Assembly: GCA_029060755.1 (NCBI GenBank)
Contig: JAIDTI010000029.1
Span: 1 to 34,175, forward strand
Reading direction: 5' to 3'
Length of the DNA: 34,175 nucleotides
Source: Ruminococcus sp.
Lineage (GTDB): Bacteria > Bacillota > Clostridia > Oscillospirales > Ruminococcaceae
Numbering within the stretch: position 1 is the stretch's first letter; the number at the start of each line of letters is the position of its first letter. A model generated the notes under the pieces. That model was not told the origin of the DNA. It made no database searches and saw only the letters and a program-made list of their open reading frames with translations. Both the position numbers and the translations under genes were made by a program. This document shows positions 9,307 to 17,495 of the stretch, piece by piece.

Positions 9307-10403
9307 AAAAACGGCATCTCATACCGATTATAATAGTACTTCTGTCGGCACTTCTCACCGTTGCAGGACGACTTTCAAGAGGATTTGCGGACTTCTATGC
9401 TGATAATATTTTCCCTGTCATCTCAACTCCGTACGCCTTTATAAGCGGGCTGATTCCAGTATCTTCAGGCGAAATCATGATAATAGCAGGACTTATCCTT
9501 GTTTTGATTGGCGTACCTGTTGCAGTAATTCTGCTGATATTCGGGAAAAAATTCCGAAAGAAAACTATTGATGTATCGCTTACAGTTTTTCTGTGTGTAC
9601 TTGCATTTGTATGCTGTACGGAGTCGCTGAACTGCTTTACGCTTTACGGCTGTACAAGATTTTCAGAACGTTTTTTCGATTCAAAAGAGCATGACAATGA
9701 CGAACTCAAACAGCTGTACTCAATTCTTATTGATGAGTGCAATACGCTTGCTATGGAAGTCCCACGGGACGAAAATAACCGTTTTGCACTTGATATTGAC
9801 TATGTAACAGAATGTCGAAAGGCAATGAAAAAGGCTTCTGAACAATATCCGCAGTTAAAAGGATATTATCCGAAGCCTAAGCCGATTATGTTTTCTTATT
9901 TTATGAGCCAGACGGGTACTGCTGGAATGTATTTTCCGTTTTCTATGGAATCAACATACAACAATGACATGATTGCCGAAGTTCGTCCGGAAGTCATATG
10001 CCACGAATACGCCCATTTAAAAGGCTTTATGCAGGAAGATGAAGCGAATTTTATCTCATTCATTGCAACCTGCGGAAGTGATAATCCGCAAGTAAAATAC
10101 AGCGGTTATCTTGATGCACTTGAATATGTACACAATCAGATTTACGAAAATAACATAGTATCAGGATATGAGCTTACAGACCGCATTTCGCAGGAAGTCA
10201 TAAACGACTGGTTCAGATTTCTCCCCGATAATTATTGGGAAGATAATCAGGACAAGGAATTTATACCCACTGAAACAGTTGATGCCGTCTATGATACTGC
10301 TTCCGATACAAGCATGAAGATTAACGGTGTTGAGGACGGCAACAAAAGCTACTCAAGAATGGTTAATTTGCTTCTTGACTACTACTTTCAGTCGCAACAG
10401 TAG
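9303..10403 (+). CDS. DUF3810 family membrane protein with HExxH zinc motif
   Basis: This 366-residue membrane protein has three hydrophobic segments in the first third (about residues 4-22, 56-80 and 88-106), followed by a soluble domain. That domain contains ICHEYAHLKGF with His234, Glu235 and His238, then EDEAN with Glu247 as likely third zinc ligand, the pattern of gluzincin-like metallopeptidases. This architecture fits the DUF3810 family (PF12725). Biochemical function is not established. It is coupled to the M16C peptidase gene through a 4-bp ATGA overlap, suggesting equal synthesis of two metallopeptidases. Its last 41 bp overlap the end of the convergent lipoprotein gene, and I see no terminator between them. 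Confidence 0.85.
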   Translation: MKKRHLIPIIIVLLSALLTVAGRLSRGFADFYADNIFPVISTPYAFISGLIPVSSGEIMIIAGLILVLIGVPVAVILLIFGKKFRKKTIDVSLTVFLCVLAFVCCTESLNCFTLYGCTRFSERFFDSKEHDNDELKQLYSILIDECNTLAMEVPRDENNRFALDIDYVTECRKAMKKASEQYPQLKGYYPKPKPIMFSYFMSQTGTAGMYFPFSMESTYNNDMIAEVRPEVICHEYAHLKGFMQEDEANFISFIATCGSDNPQVKYSGYLDALEYVHNQIYENNIVSGYELTDRISQEVINDWFRFLPDNYWEDNQDKEFIPTETVDAVYDTASDTSMKINGVEDGNKSYSRMVNLLLDYYFQSQQ

Positions 10404-10983
10404 TTTCAGCAATAGTTTCAGTTGTGACAGTTGTTGCCTGTTCTGTTGTTGTTTCTGCCGTGACACCCTGAATCATCTTCACTTCACTGAAATCAATTTT
10501 CAGCAAATTATTCGGCATATCGAACGATTTTATATTTCCGTTTGAATCAAGCATAAGTACATAGTCTCCACCGTCAAGCGAGCCTGCTATCTGAAAGATA
10601 CCGTCTTTGTCTGAACCTTTAAGCTCCTCTGAACGTGCATTTGTATCAACAGCTTCAATCATATTGACGAGCATAGCCTTGACAGGAAGTGCGGATTTTG
10701 GTACGGAAAAATTCAATCCCTTATAACTTGCATTTACATTTCCCTGACTGAAAGCAAGATTTACACCACTTAAAGTATTCGGCGACGAAAATTCAACCTC
10801 CCATTCATTCTCACCCATACGCTTGACAGTTCCTTCTGCCGTAAGCTTATCGAGTGTTATTGTCACATCTGAACTGAACGAGGAGTTAAGATTATTCTGT
10901 CGGCTTTGTGTTGTCTGAATAGGTGCGGAACACGATGCAAGACATAGTGTTAAAATAAAAGCGGACGAAAAAAGTTTTTTCAT
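10363..10983 (-). CDS. Lipoprotein, possible LolA-like fold, with Thr/Glu-rich tail
   Basis: This is a 206-residue lipoprotein precursor with lipobox LCLASC-S (Cys18). The middle (about residues 35-165) reads as a run of beta strands: FSSDVTITLDKLTAEG, EWEVEFSSP, a GVNLAFSQG turn and SYKGLNF. Similar clostridial lipoproteins have a LolA/LppX-like half-barrel, but the assignment is tentative. The last ~35 residues are a Thr/Glu-rich tail, so here the linker follows the domain rather than preceding it. AAAGGAG sits 11 nt before the ATG. It lies 59 bp downstream of nnr on the same strand and is probably the last gene of that operon. Its end overlaps the end of the DUF3810 gene by 41 bp on the opposite strand. 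Confidence 0.78.
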   Translation of the reverse strand: MKKLFSSAFILTLCLASCSAPIQTTQSRQNNLNSSFSSDVTITLDKLTAEGTVKRMGENEWEVEFSSPNTLSGVNLAFSQGNVNASYKGLNFSVPKSALPVKAMLVNMIEAVDTNARSEELKGSDKDGIFQIAGSLDGGDYVLMLDSNGNIKSFDMPNNLLKIDFSEVKMIQGVTAETTTEQATTVTTETIAETTVATESSSQEAN

Positions 10984-11042
10984 AAATAAAAATCTCCTTT
11001 GGATTATTTTATGTTGACTTTCAACGTCCGTTTTATTTTTTT

Positions 11043-12716
11043 TTACTTTAATTTATCTTTGAGTATTCTGAAAGCATCAGAAAGACAGTCAATAACATCA
11101 CGTGGGAGCATGGATTCCTGACCGAACTTTTTCATTGCGGCATCACCAGCAAGTCCGTGCATATATACACCGGCACAAACTGCATCATACAGCGGAATAT
11201 TTTGTGCAGCAGCTCCGCCGATAATACCCGAAAGAATATCACCGCTTCCGCCTTTTGCCATACCTGCATTTCCCGTATGATTTGCCGACGTTCTGTAAGG
11301 GTCGGCAATAATTGTCCCTGCTCCTTTGAGTACAACTATAATATTGTACTGTTCTGCATATTTTTCAGCAGAAACAATGCGGTTATCGTTTATCATCTTG
11401 ACATCACATTTCAGCAGACGTGCCATTTCTCCGGCATGAGGAGTTATTACTACATCACATTTTCTGTTTGCGAGTATTTCTATATCCTGCGATATGCAAT
11501 TCAGAGCATCTGCATCAATAATAACAGGTACTTCCGAATTTGCAAGAACATATCTCACAATCTGCATTGTATCATCAGTCACACCCATTCCAGAGCCGAT
11601 AACGATTGAATCGGCTTTTTTTATTGCGTCTGCAATAATATTTTCGTTGTATTTCATGAATCCATGCGAATCGCTTTCAAGCTGAATGAAAGTAGCTTCA
11701 GGGGCAAGCACTGAAACGGTATCAATACACTTTTCAACCGACATGAGACGTACTAATCCCGAACCGGTTTTCAATGCACCAAGAACAGCAAATGCACCTG
11801 CTCCCCTCATGGACGAACTGCCCGATATGACAAGAACTGTTCCGAAAGTACCCTTGTGTGCATCACGTTCTCTTTTCGGTGGAAAACCTGCTAAACTGTC
11901 TCTTTCAAGCCTGTAATACTCTCTCTTGCCCTCCGTTACATCATATGCTTGTAAAGGTATTCCTATGTCAGCAATTATAATATTTCCACAGAATTTTTTC
12001 AGCGGATATTGTGTCATGCCGAATTTGAGACAGCCTAAACAGATTGTTTCGTCCGCCTTGAAAATACCCGTCGGCACTGTACCTTTGGAGGCATCTCCTC
12101 CGCTTGGAACATCAACAGCTATCTTGTATGCGCTTGTACCGAAAGAGAAAATCATCATCAGTTCCCTGTCAAGTTCACCCTTAAAACCTGTACCGAAAAC
12201 GCCGTCCACAAGAATATCTGCCGAAACGACAGCATTTCTTATATCATTGATTCTTTTTTCCTCTGAAACAAAAATTTTTTCAAGTGCAGGGTCATTCTTT
12301 TTTGAGATTGCCTCTTTATCCTGCATTGTCATGTAGTCAAAACCTGATGCCCTTATAGCCGTGCTTACGTTCTCACTTCTGTAGCCTGTTACAACTCTTA
12401 CTTTATCGGGAAGCTGTTCAAAATAACTCTTTGCAAGTTCAGTTTTCGGCGCACCGACAAGATTAACAACAGTAACATTATATCCTCTGTAGACAAGAAT
12501 ATCTGCGCAGGCAAAACAGTCACCGCCATTGTTTCCGTTTCCTGCTAAAAACACAACATTAGTATTTTCAGGCTTTGACTTGTCATTTTCTGTAATCTGC
12601 ATTATACGTTCTGCAATTTTCGTCCCTGCATTTTGCATAAGCATTTTTTTTGTGACACCTAATTTTTCGGACATATCCTCAACTTTCGCCATCTGCCTTG
12701 TCGTTACAATTTTCAT
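11043..12716 (-). CDS. nnr: Bifunctional NAD(P)H-hydrate epimerase / ADP-dependent NAD(P)H-hydrate dehydratase
   Basis: This 557-residue, two-domain cytosolic enzyme repairs hydrated (damaged) NADH and NADPH. The N-terminal YjeF_N domain (about 1-240) epimerises R- and S-NAD(P)HX and has the nucleotide loop GNGNNGGDC (59-67). The usual last residue is Gly, here Cys67. The VDVPSGGDASKG segment follows. The C-terminal ribokinase-like domain (about 280-557) dehydrates S-NAD(P)HX using ADP. It shows KGTFGTVLVISGS, ITPHAGEMARL, VVLKGAGTII and the anion-hole/catalytic GGSGD at 489-493 (Asp493). Length matches fused bacterial enzymes such as E. coli YjeF/Nnr. The gene starts inside the 3' end of the DUF6106 gene (38-bp overlap) with AAGGAG before the ATG, so the two are likely co-transcribed. 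Confidence 0.95.
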   Translation of the reverse strand: MKIVTTRQMAKVEDMSEKLGVTKKMLMQNAGTKIAERIMQITENDKSKPENTNVVFLAGNGNNGGDCFACADILVYRGYNVTVVNLVGAPKTELAKSYFEQLPDKVRVVTGYRSENVSTAIRASGFDYMTMQDKEAISKKNDPALEKIFVSEEKRINDIRNAVVSADILVDGVFGTGFKGELDRELMMIFSFGTSAYKIAVDVPSGGDASKGTVPTGIFKADETICLGCLKFGMTQYPLKKFCGNIIIADIGIPLQAYDVTEGKREYYRLERDSLAGFPPKRERDAHKGTFGTVLVISGSSSMRGAGAFAVLGALKTGSGLVRLMSVEKCIDTVSVLAPEATFIQLESDSHGFMKYNENIIADAIKKADSIVIGSGMGVTDDTMQIVRYVLANSEVPVIIDADALNCISQDIEILANRKCDVVITPHAGEMARLLKCDVKMINDNRIVSAEKYAEQYNIIVVLKGAGTIIADPYRTSANHTGNAGMAKGGSGDILSGIIGGAAAQNIPLYDAVCAGVYMHGLAGDAAMKKFGQESMLPRDVIDCLSDAFRILKDKLK

Positions 12717-13260
12717 TCAGTTCACTCTCCTTTTTCAGTTCAACTCTTAATTTTTTTGGTATAAACTTATTTATATTATCAATCATTCTCTCATCAGGAC
12801 AGAAAATAAGTCTTGTATTGCCGTATTCCTCATGCTGAAAGTCTGCATAATATTCATGGGACATTATATTATCAGTCGCATAGACGACTGTCATATCGTC
12901 TGTTTCTTCGGGTACGGACAAATCATATAATCCGAACTCTGTGAACTTGCTCACCTGTATAGAAATCATCTCTTTACGCCTTGCTTGTGCAATAATCTTG
13001 TCAATATCAAGTTCACCGTTAGTAAACGTATATTCGTATTCTATCTGCGAATTTTTTTTATTCTTATACGTCAGAATACCCGAAAATACTGCAAGAATAA
13101 TTCCCAAAAAGGAAAAAAGTCCGCCGTTTCCGATAGTTAAAAATGTTGTGACAATAAAAAACAGTGTCAGTCCGATTCCGATTACAAGCGAAACAGTTTC
13201 CCTTGTCCTGTCACTTTTCGTCAGTTGTCTTTTAACAAGCTGTTCTGCAAAATTATCCAT
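12679..13260 (-). CDS. DUF6106-like membrane protein
   Basis: This 193-residue protein has two adjacent membrane segments (about residues 24-42 and 46-64) near the N-terminus and a cytosolic domain after them. The domain contains YEYTFTNGELDIDKI and ends in a charged tail. It resembles a small clostridial family (DUF6106) of unknown function. The name is from memory and not verified. It is the first gene of the minus-strand operon, reading from the divergent promoter at 13295-13323 and overlapping nnr by 38 bp. A GGAG site lies 11 nt before the ATG. Nothing in the sequence suggests an enzymatic role. Confidence 0.8.
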   Translation of the reverse strand: MDNFAEQLVKRQLTKSDRTRETVSLVIGIGLTLFFIVTTFLTIGNGGLFSFLGIILAVFSGILTYKNKKNSQIEYEYTFTNGELDIDKIIAQARRKEMISIQVSKFTEFGLYDLSVPEETDDMTVVYATDNIMSHEYYADFQHEEYGNTRLIFCPDERMIDNINKFIPKKLRVELKKESELNENCNDKADGES

Positions 13261-13294
13261 ATTTTATACAACTCCGTTTCATAATGATACTAAA

Positions 13295-13323
13295 ATAATA
13301 GCACATTTTTTAACAAATGTCAA
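13295..13323 (-). promoter_or_regulatory. Sigma-A promoter for DUF6106-nnr-lipoprotein operon
   Basis: Reading the minus strand, -35 TTGACA (13323-13318) and -10 TATTAT (13300-13295) are separated by 17 bp. The leader to the start codon at 13260 is short, about 30 nt. It is divergent from the pheS promoter; the two -35 boxes are 19 bp apart. Confidence 0.75.
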
Positions 13324-13342
13324 TGCTGTACAATAAAAACTG

Positions 13343-13371
13343 TTGACATTTTTTTTCAGATGTGATATAAT
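13343..13371 (+). promoter_or_regulatory. Consensus extended -10 promoter for pheS operon
   Basis: TTGACA (13343-13348), a 17-bp spacer and TATAAT (13366-13371) match the consensus exactly, with an additional TGA extended -10. The transcript leader is only about 35 nt. This leaves no room for the T-box riboswitch that often controls pheS in Firmicutes. Confidence 0.88.
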
Positions 13372-13412
13372 GATACTTATATAAAATACCAGAATATTTT
13401 TGAGGTGATAAA

Positions 13413-14441
13413 ATGAAAGAACAGCTTGAAAAAATTGAAGTCCTTGCAAAACAGGAGCTTTCAGCCTGCACAGAAATAAAGGCACTTGACGACTTACGAA
13501 TCCGATTTTTAGGCAAAAAAGGTGAACTCACTGCTATATTGAAGCAAATGGGAAAACTTTCCGCAGAGGAACGCCCCGTTATCGGACAGCTTGCAAATAA
13601 AATCCGTTCTGATATTGAGAACGCCATTACAGAGAAACTTTCTGCACTCAAAGCAAGTGAGCAGGAGGCTAAACTCAAAGCAGAAACTATTGATATAACA
13701 CTCCCCGGAAAAACTGTACCATTCGGAAAATATCACCCGCTTACAAAAGTGGAAAACGAAATCCGTGAGATTTTCATGGGTATGGGATTTGAGATTGCCG
13801 ACGGTCCTGAAATCGACGACGACTATCACGTATTTGAGGCACTCAATCTTCCACCCGACCACCCTGCACGTGATACGCAGGATACTTTCTATATTGAGAA
13901 TACTAACGAAACAGTCCTGCTCCGTACACAGACATCATCTGTTCAGGTACACGTTATGGAAACGCAGAAACCGCCTATAAGAATCATCTCGCCCGGCAGA
14001 GTATTCCGTTCTGATGCTGTAGATGCCACACACTCACCATTATTCCACCAGATTGAAGGACTTGTCATTGATAAGGGAATAAGAATGAGCGACCTCAAGG
14101 GTACTCTTGAAATGCTCATGAAAAAACTTTATGGCAATGACTGTAAACTCCGTTTCCGTCCGCATCATTTCCCATTCACTGAACCGTCATGCGAAGTTGA
14201 TATAAGCTGTTTCAACTGCGGAGGTTGTGGCTGTTCAATGTGTAAAGATGAGGGATATATTGAACTTCTCGGAGCTGGTATGGTACACCCAAAAGTACTT
14301 GAAAACTGCGGTATTGACCCGAACATATATTCAGGCTTTGCATTTGGTATGGGTCTTGAACGTATGGTTATGGGACGTTACAATATTAACGACCTGCGTC
14401 TTCTCTATGAGAATGATGTAAGATTCCTGGAACAGTTCTAA
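13413..14441 (+). CDS. pheS: Phenylalanine--tRNA ligase alpha subunit
   Basis: This 342-residue catalytic subunit of the heterotetrameric PheRS attaches phenylalanine to tRNA-Phe. The N-terminal ~90 residues are the coiled-coil arm that binds the tRNA. The catalytic class II fold follows, with motif 2 around residues 198-216 (FRSDAVDATHSP, then FHQIEG) and motif 3 FGMGLERM (311-318, Arg317). A cysteine-rich segment (CFNCGGCGCSMC) sits before YIELLGAGMV, in the position where many bacterial PheS have conserved cysteines. The start follows GAGGTGAT. Instead of being directly followed by pheT, it is followed after 18 bp by a small hypothetical gene. Confidence 0.98.
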   Translation: MKEQLEKIEVLAKQELSACTEIKALDDLRIRFLGKKGELTAILKQMGKLSAEERPVIGQLANKIRSDIENAITEKLSALKASEQEAKLKAETIDITLPGKTVPFGKYHPLTKVENEIREIFMGMGFEIADGPEIDDDYHVFEALNLPPDHPARDTQDTFYIENTNETVLLRTQTSSVQVHVMETQKPPIRIISPGRVFRSDAVDATHSPLFHQIEGLVIDKGIRMSDLKGTLEMLMKKLYGNDCKLRFRPHHFPFTEPSCEVDISCFNCGGCGCSMCKDEGYIELLGAGMVHPKVLENCGIDPNIYSGFAFGMGLERMVMGRYNINDLRLLYENDVRFLEQF

Positions 14442-14459
14442 AACGAAAGGAGTTTTAAT

Positions 14460-14906
14460 ATGGGTATTGACTGGGAAGAAATACTTGGTGTTGAAGATAA
14501 TCTGGGTGATGCTTATGAAAGTCTGATTAGTGATGATGCTTTGGATTATCCTGATGATTCTTATGATGAAGAATATTATGAAGGAATCCCGAAAGCCTTA
14601 TATCATAACAATAACGGGATTATCAGCTTTGATTATAACGGAAAAACAATCAGTTTCAGCAGAATATGGGCAAATCATATTTTTGATGAAAATGAGATTT
14701 GCGACCTTATTTCAGGCAAAAGCATAACATTTATATATACAAATGACAATGGCAAAGATTATTCTGTAACAGGAAAACTTGCGGGCTGTTATTATAACGG
14801 CGAAAAATTCATTGGTTTTTCTGCTTATGGTTTTACGCCGTATATACCTGAATCGAATGGCTATGTTGAAGATTTGGACGCTATCTGTGATGATATGTGC
14901 GTATGA
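14460..14906 (+). CDS. Small acidic protein encoded between pheS and pheT
   Basis: This 148-residue protein is strongly acidic in the first 50 residues (many Asp/Glu/Tyr). It is followed by a ~60-residue module: ISFSRIWANHIFDENEIC, DLISGKSITF, a turn with NGKDYSVTGKL, and KFIGFSAYG. The order W.nH.F...E...LisGk.I.F....g....GkL......F.GF resembles the C-terminal repeat of topoisomerases and related accessory modules (Toprim_Crpt-like), but this is a visual resemblance only. A good ribosome binding site (AAAGGAG, 8 nt before ATG) and tight spacing (18 bp after pheS, 29 bp before pheT) show it is a real gene of the pheST transcript. Function unknown. Its position suggests either a recent insertion or a role tied to translation. 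Confidence 0.8.
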   Translation: MGIDWEEILGVEDNLGDAYESLISDDALDYPDDSYDEEYYEGIPKALYHNNNGIISFDYNGKTISFSRIWANHIFDENEICDLISGKSITFIYTNDNGKDYSVTGKLAGCYYNGEKFIGFSAYGFTPYIPESNGYVEDLDAICDDMCV

Positions 14907-14935
14907 AAATATATTGAAAGGAACAAGATAAAAAT

Positions 14936-17398
14936 ATGAATTTATCAATGAAATGGCTCAAAGATTATGTTGATATTGATGTGCCGATAAAGGACTATTG
15001 CCACGCTCTTACAATGAGTGGCTCAAAGGTTGAGTGCTACGAAGTTGAGGGCAAGGACATTTCAAATGTTGTTGTAGGAAAGATTCTTTCCGTCACACCG
15101 CACGAAAACTCCGACCACCTTGTTGTGTGTCAGGTTGAAGTCGGAAAAGATGAACCGGTACAGATTGTAACAGGTGCATCAAATGTAAATGCTGGTGATG
15201 TTGTACCAGTTGCACTTGACGGCTCAACACTTCCGAACGGTGTAAAAATCAAAAAAGGCAAGTTGCGTGGCGTTGCATCAAACGGTATGCTCTGTTCACT
15301 CGGCGAACTCGGACTTGACAAGAGAGATTTTCCATATGCTATTGAGGACGGTATTTTCATCATGCAGGAGGACTGCGAAATCGGACAGGACATACAGTCC
15401 GCAATCGGTCTGAATGATATTTCAGTTGAATTTGAAATCACATCAAACCGCCCCGACTGCCTTAGCGTTATCGGACTTGCAAGAGAAACATCTGCAACAT
15501 ATAATCTCCCACTCAATGTAAAAGCACCTGAATTTAAAGGCGTTGACGGAAATATAAATGATATGCTCAAAGTTGACATTACAAACACTGATAAATGCAG
15601 AAGATATTGTGCAGGTATAGTAAAGAATGTCAAAATTGAACCGTCGCCACGCTGGTTAAGGGAGCGACTTCGTGCAAGCGGAGTACGTCCGATAAATAAT
15701 TTTGTTGACATAACCAACTATGTAATGCTTGAATACGGTCAGCCAATGCACGCATTTGATTTGCGTTATGTTGAGGGTGCACATATCAACGTAAGAAACG
15801 CCGTGAACGGTGAGAAGATTGTTACACTTGACGGTGTTGAGCGTGAACTTTCAGACGATATGCTTGTTATTGCGGACGACAAAAAGCCTGTTGCAGTTGC
15901 AGGAATAATGGGCGGAGAGTACAGCGGTATCATGGACGACACAACAACAGTTGTATTTGAATCCGCATATTTTGAGCCGACACAAGTAAGACAGACATCT
16001 AAAAAACTGCGCCTTAAATCAGATGCTTGTGCAAGATATGAAAAAGGTGTTGACCCGTTAATCTCAATGACCTGCCTGAAACGTGCATTTGAACTTGTTG
16101 AACTTCTCGGAGCTGGTGAAGTTGTGAATACTGTTATTGACTGCAATCATCTTGACGAAAATGACGTTAAAACAGTTGATTTTGATGCAGACTGGATAAA
16201 CAAATTTCTCGGCACTGAACTTTCAGCAGATGAAATGACAGACTACCTCACAAGACTTGGTTTCAGCGTTGAGGGTAATAAAGTAACTGCACCGTCATTC
16301 AGAATTGACATTGAGCGTCCTGCTGACATTGCAGAGGAAGTCGCAAGAATCTACGGCTACAATAATATCCCGTCAACTGATTTCCGTGGAGTTGCAAAGG
16401 CTGAATTTACAGCAGAACAGAAGTTCGTCCGCACATTGAGAAGTACAGCTGTTTCACTTGGTGGATATGAGATTGCAACATATTCATTCGTATCACCGAA
16501 ATATTTCGATAAAATAAGACTTCCTGAAGACAGCAGATTACGCAAAGTTGTAAGAATTGTGAATCCGCTTGGAGAAGATACAAGTGTTATGAGAACATCA
16601 ACAATTCCGTCAATGCTTGATGTGCTTTCATTCAACTACAACAACAGAAATGAGAGTGCGTGCCTGTTTGAGATTGCAAAGGAGTATATTCCTGTTGACG
16701 AAAAAAGAAATTATGCACCTGATGAAGCTAATCTTGTAAACAGCGGACAGCCACGTCACGAATATGAATATCAGCTCCCCGACGAATTACAGCGCATAAC
16801 AATCGGTATGTACGGCAATAACGCCGACTTCTACACGCTCAAAGGCATGGTTGAGCAGATACTTTCTGAAATCAATATTGCTGATGTTGAGTACGTGCGT
16901 GCAGGAGATTGTGAAGTATTCGACGAAAAATACGCTTTCCACAATGGCAGAAGTGCTGTAATCATAAAGGACGGCAAGCATATCGGAATCATGGGAGAAA
17001 TTCACCCGCAGGTACAGGAAAACTACGGAATCGGCACAAAGACTTACATTGCAAAGCTGAATATACCTGAACTTATGGAGTGTGCAGTTGAGGAGATAAA
17101 ATATAGTCCGCTCCCGAAATTCCCTGCAACAACAAGAGATTTGAGCCTTATTGTTGATGATGAAGTACCTGTTGCGGAACTTGAAAAGGCTATAAAAGGT
17201 GCTGTCGGAAAGATTCTTGAAAAGGTTACACTTTTTGACGTATACAAGGGCAAGCAGATTGCAGACGGTAAAAAGTCCGTTTCCTACTCAATTTCAATGC
17301 GTTCACATGAGGGTACACTCACGGACGAACAGGCTGACAGTGCAATGAAAAAAGCACTCAAAGCCCTTGCGAATATCGGAGCAGAACTCAGACAATGA
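14936..17398 (+). CDS. pheT: Phenylalanine--tRNA ligase beta subunit
   Basis: This 820-residue beta subunit of PheRS has the full bacterial domain set in order. An OB-fold tRNA-binding domain (about 40-150) comes first, with GKILSVTPHENSDHL and NGMLCSLGELG. Next is the B3/B4 editing region that hydrolyses mischarged Tyr-tRNA (about 210-390, FVDITNYVMLEYGQPMHAFD). The B5 region (about 400-475) and the inactive synthetase-like core follow. The C-terminal anticodon-binding FDX-ACB domain (about 724-820) begins SPLPKFPATTRDLSL. Length is normal for the family (about 800). AAAGGAA precedes the ATG. A rho-independent terminator follows 8 bp after the stop codon, closing the pheS operon. Confidence 0.98.
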   Translation: MNLSMKWLKDYVDIDVPIKDYCHALTMSGSKVECYEVEGKDISNVVVGKILSVTPHENSDHLVVCQVEVGKDEPVQIVTGASNVNAGDVVPVALDGSTLPNGVKIKKGKLRGVASNGMLCSLGELGLDKRDFPYAIEDGIFIMQEDCEIGQDIQSAIGLNDISVEFEITSNRPDCLSVIGLARETSATYNLPLNVKAPEFKGVDGNINDMLKVDITNTDKCRRYCAGIVKNVKIEPSPRWLRERLRASGVRPINNFVDITNYVMLEYGQPMHAFDLRYVEGAHINVRNAVNGEKIVTLDGVERELSDDMLVIADDKKPVAVAGIMGGEYSGIMDDTTTVVFESAYFEPTQVRQTSKKLRLKSDACARYEKGVDPLISMTCLKRAFELVELLGAGEVVNTVIDCNHLDENDVKTVDFDADWINKFLGTELSADEMTDYLTRLGFSVEGNKVTAPSFRIDIERPADIAEEVARIYGYNNIPSTDFRGVAKAEFTAEQKFVRTLRSTAVSLGGYEIATYSFVSPKYFDKIRLPEDSRLRKVVRIVNPLGEDTSVMRTSTIPSMLDVLSFNYNNRNESACLFEIAKEYIPVDEKRNYAPDEANLVNSGQPRHEYEYQLPDELQRITIGMYGNNADFYTLKGMVEQILSEINIADVEYVRAGDCEVFDEKYAFHNGRSAVIIKDGKHIGIMGEIHPQVQENYGIGTKTYIAKLNIPELMECAVEEIKYSPLPKFPATTRDLSLIVDDEVPVAELEKAIKGAVGKILEKVTLFDVYKGKQIADGKKSVSYSISMRSHEGTLTDEQADSAMKKALKALANIGAELRQ

Positions 17399-17405
17399 TA
17401 AAATT

Positions 17406-17442
17406 TGCTGTATCAGTTTTTTTGGATTGGTACAGCATTTTT
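17406..17442 (+). terminator. Rho-independent terminator of pheS-pheT operon
   Basis: A ten-pair stem (17406-17415 with 17428-17437, TGCTGTATCA / TGGTACAGCA, one G-U pair) encloses a 12-nt loop and is followed by TTTTT (17438-17442). It ends 4 bp before the -35 box of the next operon. Confidence 0.75.
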
Positions 17443-17445
17443 CTG

Positions 17446-17474
17446 TTGCAAAAATCCGTGAAATATGCTATAAT
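17446..17474 (+). promoter_or_regulatory. Extended -10 promoter of the phosphorelay operon
   Basis: TTGCAA (17446-17451), 17 bp, then TATAAT (17469-17474) preceded by TGC (extended -10). The start codon at 17496 gives a leader of about 15 nt, containing the GGTGGTGA ribosome binding site. This is the only good promoter noticed before the terminator at 25161. Confidence 0.78.
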
Positions 17475-17495
17475 ATATACAGGGTGGTGATTATT

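Noticed and set aside
11013-11025. Hairpin GTTGA-CTT-TCAAC between nnr and the lipoprotein gene as a terminator
   Set aside because: The stem is only 5 bp and AT-rich with no T-run after it, so the genes are more likely co-transcribed.
13372-13412. T-box riboswitch before pheS
   Set aside because: The leader after the consensus promoter is too short and shows no terminator/antiterminator stems.
17367-17495. Upstream start for the receiver-Hpt gene
   Set aside because: It lies inside pheT and reads through a terminator and a promoter. The ATG at 17496 has a ribosome binding site and starts the receiver fold.
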